Shown here: in pieces, positions 1-6,561 of the stretch
Layout of the letters: each line of letters begins with the position of its first letter
Position numbering within the stretch: position 1 is the stretch's first letter
From: Chloroflexota bacterium
GTDB taxonomy: Bacteria > Chloroflexota > Anaerolineae > Anaerolineales > Villigracilaceae
Reading direction: 5' to 3'
Assembly: GCA_016191845.1 (NCBI GenBank)
Contig: JACPVF010000004.1
Location: 1-64,000, forward strand
Length of the DNA: 64,000 bases
The notes under the pieces: model-generated
The model's database searches: none
Seen by the model: only the letters and a program-made list of their open reading frames with translations
What the model was told of the DNA's origin: nothing
Made by a program: the position numbers and the translations under genes

Positions 1-150
1 GGCAAAGCCGATGCGGTCCTTGACCGAATGGGCGGGGTTGTAGAACTCGAGCTTGGCGAGGACTTCCGCCTTGGCGCCCTCGGTAACGCGGTTGAGGCGC
101 ACCAGCGGGGTGTTGCCGATCAGTTCTGTGACATTGCTTGCAATTTTCAT
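1..150 (-). CDS. cysK: Cysteine synthase (O-acetylserine sulfhydrylase), N-terminal fragment
   Basis: Only the first 50 codons lie in the window; the gene runs off the left edge. The translation begins [19 protein letters not shown] and reaches [11 protein letters not shown], the two N-terminal signatures of the CysK/CysM family. The lysine of SVKDR is the PLP-binding residue in that family. The enzyme makes cysteine from O-acetylserine and sulfide. The ATG has a good ribosome site (GAGGAA, 6 bases upstream). It is the last visible gene of a leftward cluster with a cysteine desulfurase and an Fe-S protein, 24 bases after the latter, so a role in supplying cysteine sulfur to that cluster is inferred. 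CysM or cystathionine beta-synthase-like members cannot be excluded from this fragment. Confidence 0.9.
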   Translation of the reverse strand, partial: MKIASNVTELIGNTPLVRLNRVTEGAKAEVLAKLEFYNPAHSVKDRIGFA

Positions 151-174
151 TGTGTTTCCTCTGAATGAAGGTTT

Positions 175-954
175 TTATCCGATCCACAACCCTTCCACGC
201 GGACCTGGTAGCCTGTGGCCGTGCGGTTGAGGAAGTTGACCAGTCCGCTGTGACGCCATTGCAGCATGCACATGCGCGGCTGGAAGAAGTAACGCATGCC
301 GATCTTGATCTCGCAGCGCGCGTCGTTGATCAGGCCTTCGTAGCCTTCGGCGATGTAATAACCCAGGTCCTTGAAGCCTTTCTGGCGCGGGTTGAGCGGA
401 CCCGTCACGCACCACACAATGACGCCCGTGCGCTTGTCCACGTCCACGGCCACGCCGCAGTGCGTGATGGGACATCCGCAGGACATGCCCAGCGGACGGC
501 CAATCAGGATGTCACCGACCTGGATGTCCATCTCTCGCGTGATCATCGGGTTATGCGGGATGATGATCTCGCGTGGACCTGGCTCCTCGGGGAAGTGTTC
601 GAGGTAGAAATCGAACTCGCGCCCTAGGCTGTCGCGCCAGGGATTGCTCATGCCAGGGATGAAGGAGGTCATCGTCGAAGACACGGCAGGAGCGCAGCCC
701 GCGCAGGAGGCCATCATGGGTTGAGGGCTGGCCGTTTGCATGATGGGGGCCACAGGCGCATTCAACGGGTTGGAGCGATTCTCGGTGGCGATCTCGCGCG
801 CTTCGTAGCGGTTATCCGAGAGGTAGATGCAGCGCTTGATCAGGTCGGGGTTGGTTTGCAGGCGGGTGGCCATTTCTTCGCAGCTGCGCAGGCCGCATAC
901 GCCGCAGTTCAAGCCAGGCAGATCATCAACAGAGTAGGTGGTGGGGAGTGACAT
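175..954 (-). CDS. Cys-rich Fe-S domain protein of unknown function
   Basis: A 259-residue protein. The ATG at 954 follows AGGAAA and starts 11 bases after the stop of the cysteine desulfurase. Near the N-terminus it has LNCGVCGLRSCEEMA followed by a fourth cysteine in KRCIYL, the pattern of the small 4Fe-4S 'FeS' domain also found in CO dehydrogenase/acetyl-CoA synthase-associated proteins. A second Cys pair (CAGC) follows a Pro/Met/Ser linker. A third Cys group (MSCGCPITHCG, then VWC) lies in a compact C-terminal domain that I do not recognise. There is no signal peptide or membrane helix. The context (NifS, P-loop NTPase, ABC ATPase, Rrf2 regulators) suggests a scaffold, carrier or target of cluster assembly. 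The exact function is unknown. Confidence 0.8.
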   Translation of the reverse strand: MSLPTTYSVDDLPGLNCGVCGLRSCEEMATRLQTNPDLIKRCIYLSDNRYEAREIATENRSNPLNAPVAPIMQTASPQPMMASCAGCAPAVSSTMTSFIPGMSNPWRDSLGREFDFYLEHFPEEPGPREIIIPHNPMITREMDIQVGDILIGRPLGMSCGCPITHCGVAVDVDKRTGVIVWCVTGPLNPRQKGFKDLGYYIAEGYEGLINDARCEIKIGMRYFFQPRMCMLQWRHSGLVNFLNRTATGYQVRVEGLWIG

Positions 955-965
955 TCGATTTCCTT

Positions 966-2144
966 TCATGCAACAGCAGCAAAGCTGCGAGAGGTGATAT
1001 GACGCAGGCTTTCCGTCAGACGCGGCAAAACCTGAAGGAGCGTATCCGCTTCGAGGTCCGTGTTGAAGCGGCCGAGGGTGATGCGCAGCGAGCCACGCGA
1101 ACGGACGGGGTCCATACCCATTGCCATCAGGATGTAGGAGGGCTGTCCGCCGTGTTGGGCGCTGCACGCGCTGCCCGTTGAGACGGCGATGCCTTCATCG
1201 TTGAGGGCCAGCATCAGGTGCATGGCTTCGCCTTCCTGGCCCGCAAAGCCGAGGCAGATGTGCCCAGGCAGACGCTTGTAGGGATGGCCGATCAGATAGG
1301 CGTTGGTGATTTGAGACTGGATGCCCGCGATGATGCGGTCGCGCAGGCTGACGAGTCGGCTGGCTTCGGCGCTCATCTCCGCACCGGCGATGGATGCCGC
1401 TTTCCCGAAGCCGACGATCCCCGCGACGTTTTCCGTGGCCGAGCGCAGGTTGCGCTCCTGCCCGCCGCCGTGGACCAGCGGCTCGATGACCGTGCCGCGG
1501 CGGATATACAGCGCGCCGATGCCCTTCGGTCCGTGCAGCTTGTGAGCCGACATGGAGATAAAGTCAACAGGCAGCGCATCCACGTGCAACGGGATCTTCC
1601 CCACCGCCTGGACGGCGTCCGTGTGGAAGAGCGCGCCGTGCTCCTTGGTGATGCGCGCCAGTTCGCCGATGGGCTGCAAGGTGCCGACCACGTTATTGGC
1701 GGTCATGACCGAGACCAGGCGCGTGTTGGGGTGCAAGGCCTGGCGCAGCGCCTGCGGCTCGACGATGCCCTCGGGCGTGACAGGCAGGTAGCTGATGGAA
1801 TATCCCAGCTTGTCGAGATACTTGCAGGTCTCCAGGATGGCAGGATGCTCGAAGGCGGACGTGATGATGTGGCAGTCCTTCGGCGGATAGCGCATCGCCA
1901 CACCCACCAGCACCATGTTGTCGGCTTCGGTGCCGCTGGCGGTGAAGACGATCTCGTCGGCGCCCGCATGGAACAGGTCTGCCACCTGACGGCGCCCCTC
2001 GACGATGGCCTGTTTGGCCTGCTGTCCTGCCCAGTGCAGGCTGGACGGATTACCGAAGTTCACGCTGTAAAAAGGCAGCATCGCTTCGACCACACGCGGG
2101 TCGAGTGGAGTGGTGGCGGAATGATCGAAATAGATTTGTTCCAT
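966..2144 (-). CDS. nifS: NifS/IscS-type cysteine desulfurase
   Basis: A 392-residue PLP enzyme that takes sulfur from cysteine and holds it as a persulfide for Fe-S or other sulfur cofactors. It starts MEQIYFDHSATTPLDP, has the family SGTEADN motif, the PLP lysine in SAHKLHGPKG (about K202) and the catalytic cysteine in STGSACSAQ (about C327). The length is normal for class I desulfurases. The ATG at 2144 was chosen because upstream sequence in this frame antiparallels the neighbouring NTPase gene and shows no homology. No NifU or IscU scaffold lies next to it; its partners are an ABC ATPase, a P-loop NTPase and a Cys-rich protein, so the acceptor may be unusual. NifS and IscS cannot be separated by eye. 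Confidence 0.93.
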   Translation of the reverse strand: MEQIYFDHSATTPLDPRVVEAMLPFYSVNFGNPSSLHWAGQQAKQAIVEGRRQVADLFHAGADEIVFTASGTEADNMVLVGVAMRYPPKDCHIITSAFEHPAILETCKYLDKLGYSISYLPVTPEGIVEPQALRQALHPNTRLVSVMTANNVVGTLQPIGELARITKEHGALFHTDAVQAVGKIPLHVDALPVDFISMSAHKLHGPKGIGALYIRRGTVIEPLVHGGGQERNLRSATENVAGIVGFGKAASIAGAEMSAEASRLVSLRDRIIAGIQSQITNAYLIGHPYKRLPGHICLGFAGQEGEAMHLMLALNDEGIAVSTGSACSAQHGGQPSYILMAMGMDPVRSRGSLRITLGRFNTDLEADTLLQVLPRLTESLRHITSRSFAAVA

Positions 2145-2160
2145 AGTTGTCCTTTCTGAT

Positions 2161-2238
2161 GTCATTGCGAGGAGGGTTGGTGGTCGAGTAGGGCGAGGGT
2201 TCTTCCCGCCCGTATCGAGACCCCGCCCTCGCAACGAC
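2161..2238. repeat. Intergenic palindromic element, copy 1
   Basis: The 101-base gap between the NTPase and the desulfurase holds GTCATTGCGAGG at the left end and the near-inverted CCTCGCAACGAC at the right end, with a GC-rich interior. A related unit (GCTCGCAATGAC) lies at 16329-16360 in the opposite orientation, also between genes. This looks like a short dispersed extragenic palindrome. It interrupts an otherwise compact operon. Confidence 0.5.
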
Positions 2239-2245
2239 AAGCACT

Positions 2246-2947
2246 TTACTCGCCGCGATAGAAATTCTGATTTTCGAGCGAGCGCACCACGCCGAAGTGC
2301 GCCTGCCAGCCAATCTCCTTCTTGCCGACGCAGATGGTGCAGGTGCCCACGGGCGGATTGCCGCGCAGCAGCATCTTGTCCCAGGTGTCGGCCTGGTTGT
2401 GGATGGCGTCCACCAGCGGGTCGATGCCAATGCCGTACAACGCGTTCACTTCGCGGACCTTCACGTTCGGTGCCACGTCCTGAATGCGTGAGCGGAACAC
2501 CTCGCGTTCGGCCTGCGAGACGCGGTCGATCTTGGTCACCACGGCCACGTCCGCCAGCGAAAGCATCGGCCCAATCTTGAACGGCAGGTTGGTGCCGCTG
2601 GTGGCTTCCACCACGATCATGCCCAGGCCGCCGTCCACGTAGGGAGAGCAGCGCAGGCACAGGCCCGCCGTCTCGACCAGCAGGATATTGGCTCCAGACC
2701 TTTCCGCCCATTGCAGGGCATCGCCCAGCACCATCACATTGCAGTGGTCGGGACACAGCTCACCCGAGTACACCTTGCGGGTCGGGATGCCAAATTCCCT
2801 GGCGAAAATCTCGTCCTCTTCAGCGAACTGCACATCGATCTTGAGGAAAGCGACCTGGTCGCCCGCATCCTGCAGCTTGCGGATCATGTGACGCAGCACC
2901 GAAGTTTTGCCCGTTGTGGCTGGGCCAGCACAGATAGCGAGTTTCAT
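2246..2947 (-). CDS. HypB/CobW-like P-loop NTPase, putative metallocofactor chaperone
   Basis: A 233-residue soluble protein with an N-terminal P-loop (GPATTGKTS, residues 8-16), a DVAVVTKIDR motif that fits the NKxD guanine-specificity position, and ETAG as a probable Walker B/switch region. This is the layout of the HypB/UreG/CobW SIMIBI class, which loads metals into enzymes. Two CxxC pairs (CLRC in the middle, CTIC near the end) could bind a metal or cluster. The ATG overlaps the stop of the ABC ATPase gene by four bases (ATGA), which implies translational coupling. The role in metal or cluster delivery is inferred from fold and neighbours; the metal is unknown. Confidence 0.8.
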   Translation of the reverse strand: MKLAICAGPATTGKTSVLRHMIRKLQDAGDQVAFLKIDVQFAEEDEIFAREFGIPTRKVYSGELCPDHCNVMVLGDALQWAERSGANILLVETAGLCLRCSPYVDGGLGMIVVEATSGTNLPFKIGPMLSLADVAVVTKIDRVSQAEREVFRSRIQDVAPNVKVREVNALYGIGIDPLVDAIHNQADTWDKMLLRGNPPVGTCTICVGKKEIGWQAHFGVVRSLENQNFYRGE

Positions 2948-3729
2948 GCCAATCCTTCCAGTTCATGAGTGGTGAGGCGTTCGCCAAAGCGGATCTTGTC
3001 GCGCATGGCGGAGAGCAGGTCATCGAGCTTGCTGACCTTATGCGAGAAGATGCGTTCCTCTTCGTTGGTGTACAGCACCTTCGTGATCGACCCGCCCTGC
3101 ATAACGATGCGGTAATCAGAAAGCAGCGCGATGCGCGGGTCGTGCGTCACGAAGATAAAGACCTTGCGATATTCACGCAACAGTTCCATGGCGCGCGTGC
3201 GGTTGATGCCCGCGTTCTCCACTTCATCGAGCAGCACGATGGGCGTGTTGCAGATGATGGTCGCGTCGGCGATCAACAGGGCGCGGGTCTGTCCGCCCGA
3301 AAGCTCGGTCATGCGGCTGGTCAGCACAATCGGCTCACCCGTCAGTTGGTTCGCAAAGTCGAGCGTCTTCTGGATCATCTCGTCGATCTGGGTTTTCTTC
3401 ACAGCGCGGATGCCCGCATGAGCGGTCAAAAAGTCCACCACGGGCAGGTCGGAGAGGAACGTGGTGTGCTGGGTAATGAGCGCGATCGGGTTCATGGCGG
3501 GGTTGTCGCGGTATTCCAACGGAGGGCGCTCGTCGTTGATCAGCACGCGCCGCCCCGTCTGGGTGTTGGCATCCGCGAACAGTTCCAGATCATTGATCAG
3601 GGTGGTCTTGCCCGAGCCTGTCGGCCCCACGATGCTGACGACGTCGCCCATCTTCAGGTCGATGCGCTCGACCGCTTCAGGGACGCCCGAGCGGCTTCGT
3701 CCGCCCAGGATGGTGATGGTATTGATCAT
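2944..3729 (-). CDS. Orphan soluble ABC-type ATPase
   Basis: A 261-residue single ABC nucleotide-binding domain: Walker A GPTGSGKTT (about residues 35-43), a Q-loop in LITQHTTF, signature LSGGQTRALL, Walker B IVLLDEVENAG and an H-loop in FVTHDPR. There are no membrane helices and no permease gene nearby, so it may act as a soluble energiser, as SufC does, rather than in transport. No SufB/SufD homologue is visible. The 40-residue tail after the H-loop is charged and specific to this protein. It is the first gene of the leftward operon, with a strong ribosome site (AAGGAG) before the ATG at 3729. The substrate is unknown. Confidence 0.85.
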   Translation of the reverse strand: MINTITILGGRSRSGVPEAVERIDLKMGDVVSIVGPTGSGKTTLINDLELFADANTQTGRRVLINDERPPLEYRDNPAMNPIALITQHTTFLSDLPVVDFLTAHAGIRAVKKTQIDEMIQKTLDFANQLTGEPIVLTSRMTELSGGQTRALLIADATIICNTPIVLLDEVENAGINRTRAMELLREYRKVFIFVTHDPRIALLSDYRIVMQGGSITKVLYTNEEERIFSHKVSKLDDLLSAMRDKIRFGERLTTHELEGLA

Positions 3730-3755
3730 TTTTTCTCCTTGAGGATTTTCTATTT

Positions 3756-3770
3756 AGTCTATTGACTTAG
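3756..3770. promoter_or_regulatory. Putative Rrf2 operator in the operon promoter
   Basis: AGTC-TATT-GACT forms an inverted repeat over the predicted transcription start. The plus-strand string CTATTGACTTAG (3759-3770) matches CTATTGAATAAG in the promoter of the adjacent Rrf2 gene (minus strand, 4191-4202) at 10 of 12 positions. Both copies sit just downstream of a -10 box, the usual place for a repressor. The assignment to Rrf2 is inference. Confidence 0.45.
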
Positions 3771-3771
3771 T

Positions 3772-3799
3772 ATGATATAAGCGTAAAAAATTTACGCAA
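3772..3799 (-). promoter_or_regulatory. Probable promoter of the ABC ATPase/NTPase/nifS operon
   Basis: On the minus strand a TTGCGT -35 (3794-3799) is separated by 16 bases from a TATCAT -10 (3772-3777). The start of transcription would fall near 3765, inside the operator-like sequence at 3756-3770. A perfect inverted repeat with 7-base arms (GCGTAAA/TTTACGC, 3781-3797) lies across the spacer and could be a second regulator site or a weak terminator of the upstream gene. Confidence 0.5.
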
Positions 3800-4178
3800 G
3801 ATCCGCGATGGTGACATTCTCCAACTGGCTGATGACCTGCTTCTGGATCTGCGAGAAGAGCCCGCTTAATTTGGGTTCGCTTTCCATGGGAGCGATCTCG
3901 TACCCCTTCACACTGACAGGTTCCAGTGGCGCCAGCGCCCCATCGAACAGGCGGATGATCTCCAGTACATTGATGCGGCTGGCAGGTTTCGCAAGCTGGA
4001 TTCCCCGTGTGGTTTTGATGTATCTTTCCTTCTTCAGGACAGACAAGGTTTCGTTCAATGTTTCTGCAGGGATATGACAGGCAGCAGAAATGGATTCCAG
4101 GGTCGGCGCTTCATGGCTAAAGCGGGCCAGATGGATCAGACACAGCAGAGCGTATTCACTACACAGGGAAAGTTTCAT
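3792..4178 (-). CDS. Rrf2-family transcription regulator (first of two)
   Basis: A 128-residue winged-helix protein that starts MKLSLCSEYALLCLIHLA, the typical Rrf2 N-terminus, with a wing (KTTRGIQLAK) and the conserved VLEIIRLFDGALAP segment. Family members such as IscR, NsrR and CymR sense Fe-S status, nitric oxide or cysteine supply. The three clustered cysteines that ligate the cluster in IscR and NsrR are not present in the C-terminal part; its cysteines are at the N-terminal helices instead. It lies directly upstream of the ABC ATPase operon, under a near-consensus promoter with an operator-like motif, so autoregulation and control of that operon are likely. Confidence 0.9.
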   Translation of the reverse strand: MKLSLCSEYALLCLIHLARFSHEAPTLESISAACHIPAETLNETLSVLKKERYIKTTRGIQLAKPASRINVLEIIRLFDGALAPLEPVSVKGYEIAPMESEPKLSGLFSQIQKQVISQLENVTIADLA

Positions 4179-4190
4179 AATGTTTTATGA

Positions 4191-4202
4191 CTTATTCAAT
4201 AG
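4191..4202 (-). promoter_or_regulatory. Operator-like motif in the Rrf2 gene leader
   Basis: Minus-strand CTATTGAATAAG lies 3 bases downstream of the TATAAT box and matches the motif in the ABC ATPase promoter at 10 of 12 positions. It is a candidate autoregulatory site. Confidence 0.4.
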
Positions 4203-4204
4203 GG

Positions 4205-4232
4205 ATTATAATCAAAAATCAATTCTTGTCAA
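4205..4232 (-). promoter_or_regulatory. Consensus sigma-70 promoter of the first Rrf2 gene
   Basis: Perfect TTGACA (4227-4232) and TATAAT (4205-4210) hexamers on the minus strand with a 16-base spacer, 26 bases upstream of the ATG at 4178. A promoter this strong next to two palindromes suggests repression as the main control. Confidence 0.8.
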
Positions 4233-4234
4233 TG

Positions 4235-4247
4235 TTCAGTCACTGAA
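4235..4247. promoter_or_regulatory. Perfect inverted repeat next to the -35 box
   Basis: TTCAGT-C-ACTGAA, six-base arms around one central base, two bases upstream of the -35 hexamer. The size and position suit a dimeric regulator. Its sequence differs from the CTATTGA motif, so a second regulator (perhaps the second Rrf2 protein) is possible. Confidence 0.4.
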
Positions 4248-4290
4248 TTATGACATTCGACCAAAGCCCAAAGGATATAACTCATTGAAA

Positions 4291-4317
4291 TAAAAAACCG
4301 CCCTTCGTCAGGGCGGT
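4291..4317 (-). terminator. Rho-independent terminator after the second Rrf2 gene
   Basis: An 8-base-pair stem (ACCGCCCT/AGGGCGGT) with a 5-base loop, followed on the minus strand by TTTTTTA. It ends the transcript from the gene at 4335-4742 and separates the two regulators into different transcripts. Confidence 0.85.
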
Positions 4318-4334
4318 CGTGTGGATCGTTATCC

Positions 4335-4742
4335 TTATTTCATCACGTCAGCGATAGTGGTCTTTTCCAGCTTTTGCGAAACATAATCGCGGATGTCCTT
4401 GAAGACTCGCGTCAGCTTCTTCTCTTTCTCGATGGGCGTGGACTCGTAGAAGTTCTCGCTCACTGACTCGGTCGGGGCCAGCGCCCCATCGAACAGGCGG
4501 ATGACCTCAGCCAGGGTGATCTCGCTCGGGTCTTTTGCCAGAGCGTAGCCGCCATGTTGTCCCTTGGTGCTGCGCAGGAAATGCGCACGCTTGAGGGCCA
4601 ACATCAACTGTTCCAGAAATTTAGGCGGGATGCCCTGCGCCTTGGCAATGGTCTCAATTGAAATATAACCCTCGGCCTGCTGATTGCGGGCCAGGTATAC
4701 CAATGCCAGAAGGGCGTATTCGCTGCGAGTGGTGAGTTTCAT
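4335..4742 (-). CDS. Rrf2-family transcription regulator (second of two), cysteine-free
   Basis: A 135-residue protein starting MKLTTRSEYALLALVYLA, with the Rrf2 helix-turn-helix, a GGYALAKDP wing and LAEVIRLFDGALAP. It has no cysteine at all, so it cannot bind an Fe-S cluster through the IscR/NsrR thiol ligands. It could act as an apo-regulator, sense a metabolite as CymR does by partner binding, or heterodimerise with the neighbouring Rrf2 protein. The two share the FDGALAP block and closely similar C-termini (TIADLA versus TIADVMK), which suggests a tandem duplication. It has its own promoter and terminator. Confidence 0.9.
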   Translation of the reverse strand: MKLTTRSEYALLALVYLARNQQAEGYISIETIAKAQGIPPKFLEQLMLALKRAHFLRSTKGQHGGYALAKDPSEITLAEVIRLFDGALAPTESVSENFYESTPIEKEKKLTRVFKDIRDYVSQKLEKTTIADVMK

Positions 4743-4773
4743 ATAACCTACTGTTCGGATATTTCCTATCGGA

Positions 4774-4801
4774 AGTATAGTGTAAAAAGGGAGAATGTCA
4801 A
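4774..4801 (-). promoter_or_regulatory. Promoter of the second Rrf2 gene with overlapping palindrome
   Basis: Minus-strand TTGACA (4796-4801), a 16-base spacer and TATACT (4774-4779). Directly downstream is TTCC-TATC-GGAA with flanking CGGATA/TATCGG repeats (about 4756-4776), a plausible operator that differs from the CTATTGA motif of the other Rrf2 gene. Confidence 0.7.
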
Positions 4802-4854
4802 GTTTTTTCGCCGCTTACAGGCTCAGCCCCACGCACAGGAGGATCGCCCCCCCA

Positions 4855-4863
4855 TGATATACT
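4855..4863 (+). promoter_or_regulatory. Extended -10 promoter of the epimerase gene
   Basis: TGATATACT (TGn plus TATACT) lies 23 bases upstream of the ATG at 4887. No good -35 box is seen, as expected for extended -10 promoters. Confidence 0.45.
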
Positions 4864-4886
4864 CCCCATCCACAGGAGACCTCATC

Positions 4887-5870
4887 ATGAAATATCTCGT
4901 CACAGGCGCAACAGGGTTCATCGGGAGTGAAGTCGTCAGGCAGTTGCTGCTGGCGGAACACCATGTGCATGCCATCGTGCGGAATCCATCCAAGGCCAGG
5001 GGGCTGGAGGAAAAAGGCGTTCAGATTTTCAAGGGCGATGTCACGGACAAGGAGTCCATGCGTACGGCCATGCAGGGCGTGGACGGCGTCTTCCACATTG
5101 CGGGCTGGTATAAGGTCGGCTCATACGACAAGAGCGGCGGCAAGCGCATCAACGTACAGGGTACGCGCAACGTCCTGGAATTAATGAAGGAACTCAATAT
5201 CGCCAAGGGCGTGTACACCAGCACCGTGGCCGTCAACTCGGATACCCACGGTCAACTCGTGGACGAGAGCTATCATTTCACGGGTGAACATATCAGCGAA
5301 TATGACCGCACCAAGGCGGCAGCGCATGAGATCGCGCTTCAAAAGATCGCCGAGGGACTGCCGCTGGTCATCGTCAGCCCAGGCCTGGTGTACGGACCTG
5401 GCGACACGAGCAGCGTCCGCATCAGCATGCTGGATTACCTGCAAGGCAGGCTGCCCCTCCTCCCCCGCAAGACGGCCCTGTGCTGGGCACACGTCGAGGA
5501 CATCGCCCGCGGGCATTTGCTCGCCATGGAAAAGGGCAAGGTCGGCGAGACCTATTTCCTGACGGGCGAACCGTACGGCCTGTACGACGCCTACCACCTG
5601 GCCCAGGAGATCACGGGCATCCACGCCCCGCTGCCTGTCCCGCCGCAGTTGCCCAAGGTTTTATCTGTGCTCGCCAGGCCATTCGACCGTTTCCTGCCCG
5701 AGAGTTACACCTCCGAAGGCTTGCGCATCATCGCGGGTGTGACCTATATCGGCGACAATGCCAAGGCTCGCCGCGAACTGGGCTTCGATCCGCGCCCGTT
5801 GCGCGTGGGCTGGGCAGAGACCCTCAAGCACGAAATGGCGATTCTGGGCAAGAAGGCGCGCAAGGCGTAA
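4887..5870 (+). CDS. NAD(P)-dependent epimerase/dehydratase (extended SDR)
   Basis: A 327-residue extended short-chain dehydrogenase. It has the nucleotide-binding TGATGFIG loop at residues 7-14, the catalytic serine region YTSTVAV and the YDRTK (YxxxK) pair. It resembles dihydroflavonol-4-reductase/hopanoid-associated sugar epimerase-like members. The substrate cannot be read from sequence. The ATG at 4887 follows AGGAG by 8 bases; an earlier start at 4854 would overlap the predicted promoter. The gene stands alone between the Rrf2 genes and the ECF sigma gene. Confidence 0.9.
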   Translation: MKYLVTGATGFIGSEVVRQLLLAEHHVHAIVRNPSKARGLEEKGVQIFKGDVTDKESMRTAMQGVDGVFHIAGWYKVGSYDKSGGKRINVQGTRNVLELMKELNIAKGVYTSTVAVNSDTHGQLVDESYHFTGEHISEYDRTKAAAHEIALQKIAEGLPLVIVSPGLVYGPGDTSSVRISMLDYLQGRLPLLPRKTALCWAHVEDIARGHLLAMEKGKVGETYFLTGEPYGLYDAYHLAQEITGIHAPLPVPPQLPKVLSVLARPFDRFLPESYTSEGLRIIAGVTYIGDNAKARRELGFDPRPLRVGWAETLKHEMAILGKKARKA

Positions 5871-5990
5871 ATCTATTTCCAGTTTTCCTATAATAGCATG
5901 AACTATCAGATTGGTTATACGCAAATCAGATCTTTTCCTTGGGGAAAAATGAAGGTTTTCCGTTCGGCCCGCGTTTTAATTTAAGAAACG
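5871..5990. other. Intergenic region upstream of the ECF sigma gene
   Basis: 120 AT-richer bases. A TATAAT is at 5889-5894 without a good -35. GGAAAA/TTTTCC elements around 5934-5962 (for example GGAAAAATGAAGGTTTTCC) form small inverted repeats that may be the sigma factor's own control region. No strong ribosome site precedes the ATG at 5991. Confidence 0.3.
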
Positions 5991-6557
5991 ATGAGCACCA
6001 CAGGCACCGAACCATCGTCCACATTGCTCGCTGGCTGCCTGGCTGGCGATGAAGCATGCATTGAGGCCTTGGTTCGGCAGTTCGAGGACGGCGTCTTCAG
6101 GCTGGCGCTGTCGGTGCTGGGCGACTCCGTCGAGGCACGGGAGATCGCCCAGGAGACCTTCATCGCGGCCTTGAGGTCTCTGCGCTCCTATCGGAATCAG
6201 ACCTCCTTCAAGGCCTGGCTGTTCACCATCGCCCTCAACCTCAGCCGCAGCCGATTGCGCAAACACAGGAGCCTGGACCGCCTCAAGCAGACGCTGACCT
6301 CCCTCCTCCGCATGGACGCGCAGCGGCCCCTGCCCGAGGAGATCGTCATCCAGAATGAGAAGGAACGCTTCATCTGGCAGGCCGTCTCGGCCATGGACGA
6401 CAAGCACCGCATCCCGCTCGTCCTGCGCTACTACAACGACCTGTCGGTGGCGGAAATTGCAGAGATGCTCAGTGTGAACGAAGGCACGATCCATTCGCGC
6501 CTGCACACCGCCCGTGAACGATTGCGAGTCGAATTGAGGAAACTTGCTGGAGAATGA
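5991..6557 (+). CDS. ECF-type RNA polymerase sigma factor
   Basis: A 188-residue protein with sigma region 2 (about residues 25-90, including VEAREIAQETFIAALRSL and the promoter-melting/-10 segment SFKAWLFTIALNLSRSRLR) and region 4 (about 125-180, LVLRYYNDLSVAEIAEMLS, then GTIHSRLHTARERLR, the -35 helix-turn-helix). Region 3 is replaced by a short linker, as in RpoE-like ECF factors. It lies 4 bases before an anti-sigma gene with a periplasmic domain, so it probably reports a cell-envelope signal. The target promoters are unknown. Confidence 0.95.
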   Translation: MSTTGTEPSSTLLAGCLAGDEACIEALVRQFEDGVFRLALSVLGDSVEAREIAQETFIAALRSLRSYRNQTSFKAWLFTIALNLSRSRLRKHRSLDRLKQTLTSLLRMDAQRPLPEEIVIQNEKERFIWQAVSAMDDKHRIPLVLRYYNDLSVAEIAEMLSVNEGTIHSRLHTARERLRVELRKLAGE

Positions 6558-6561
6558 CCCC

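Noticed and set aside
2145-2756. 203-residue N-terminal extension of the cysteine desulfurase
   Set aside because: It reads the NTPase gene out of frame and includes the intergenic repeat. The family start MEQIYFDHSATT is at 2144.
3781-3797. GCGTAAA/TTTACGC hairpin as terminator of the Rrf2 gene
   Set aside because: The stem is AT-rich with no following T-tract and lies between the -35 and -10 boxes of the next promoter, so an operator is at least as likely. Not listed as a terminator.
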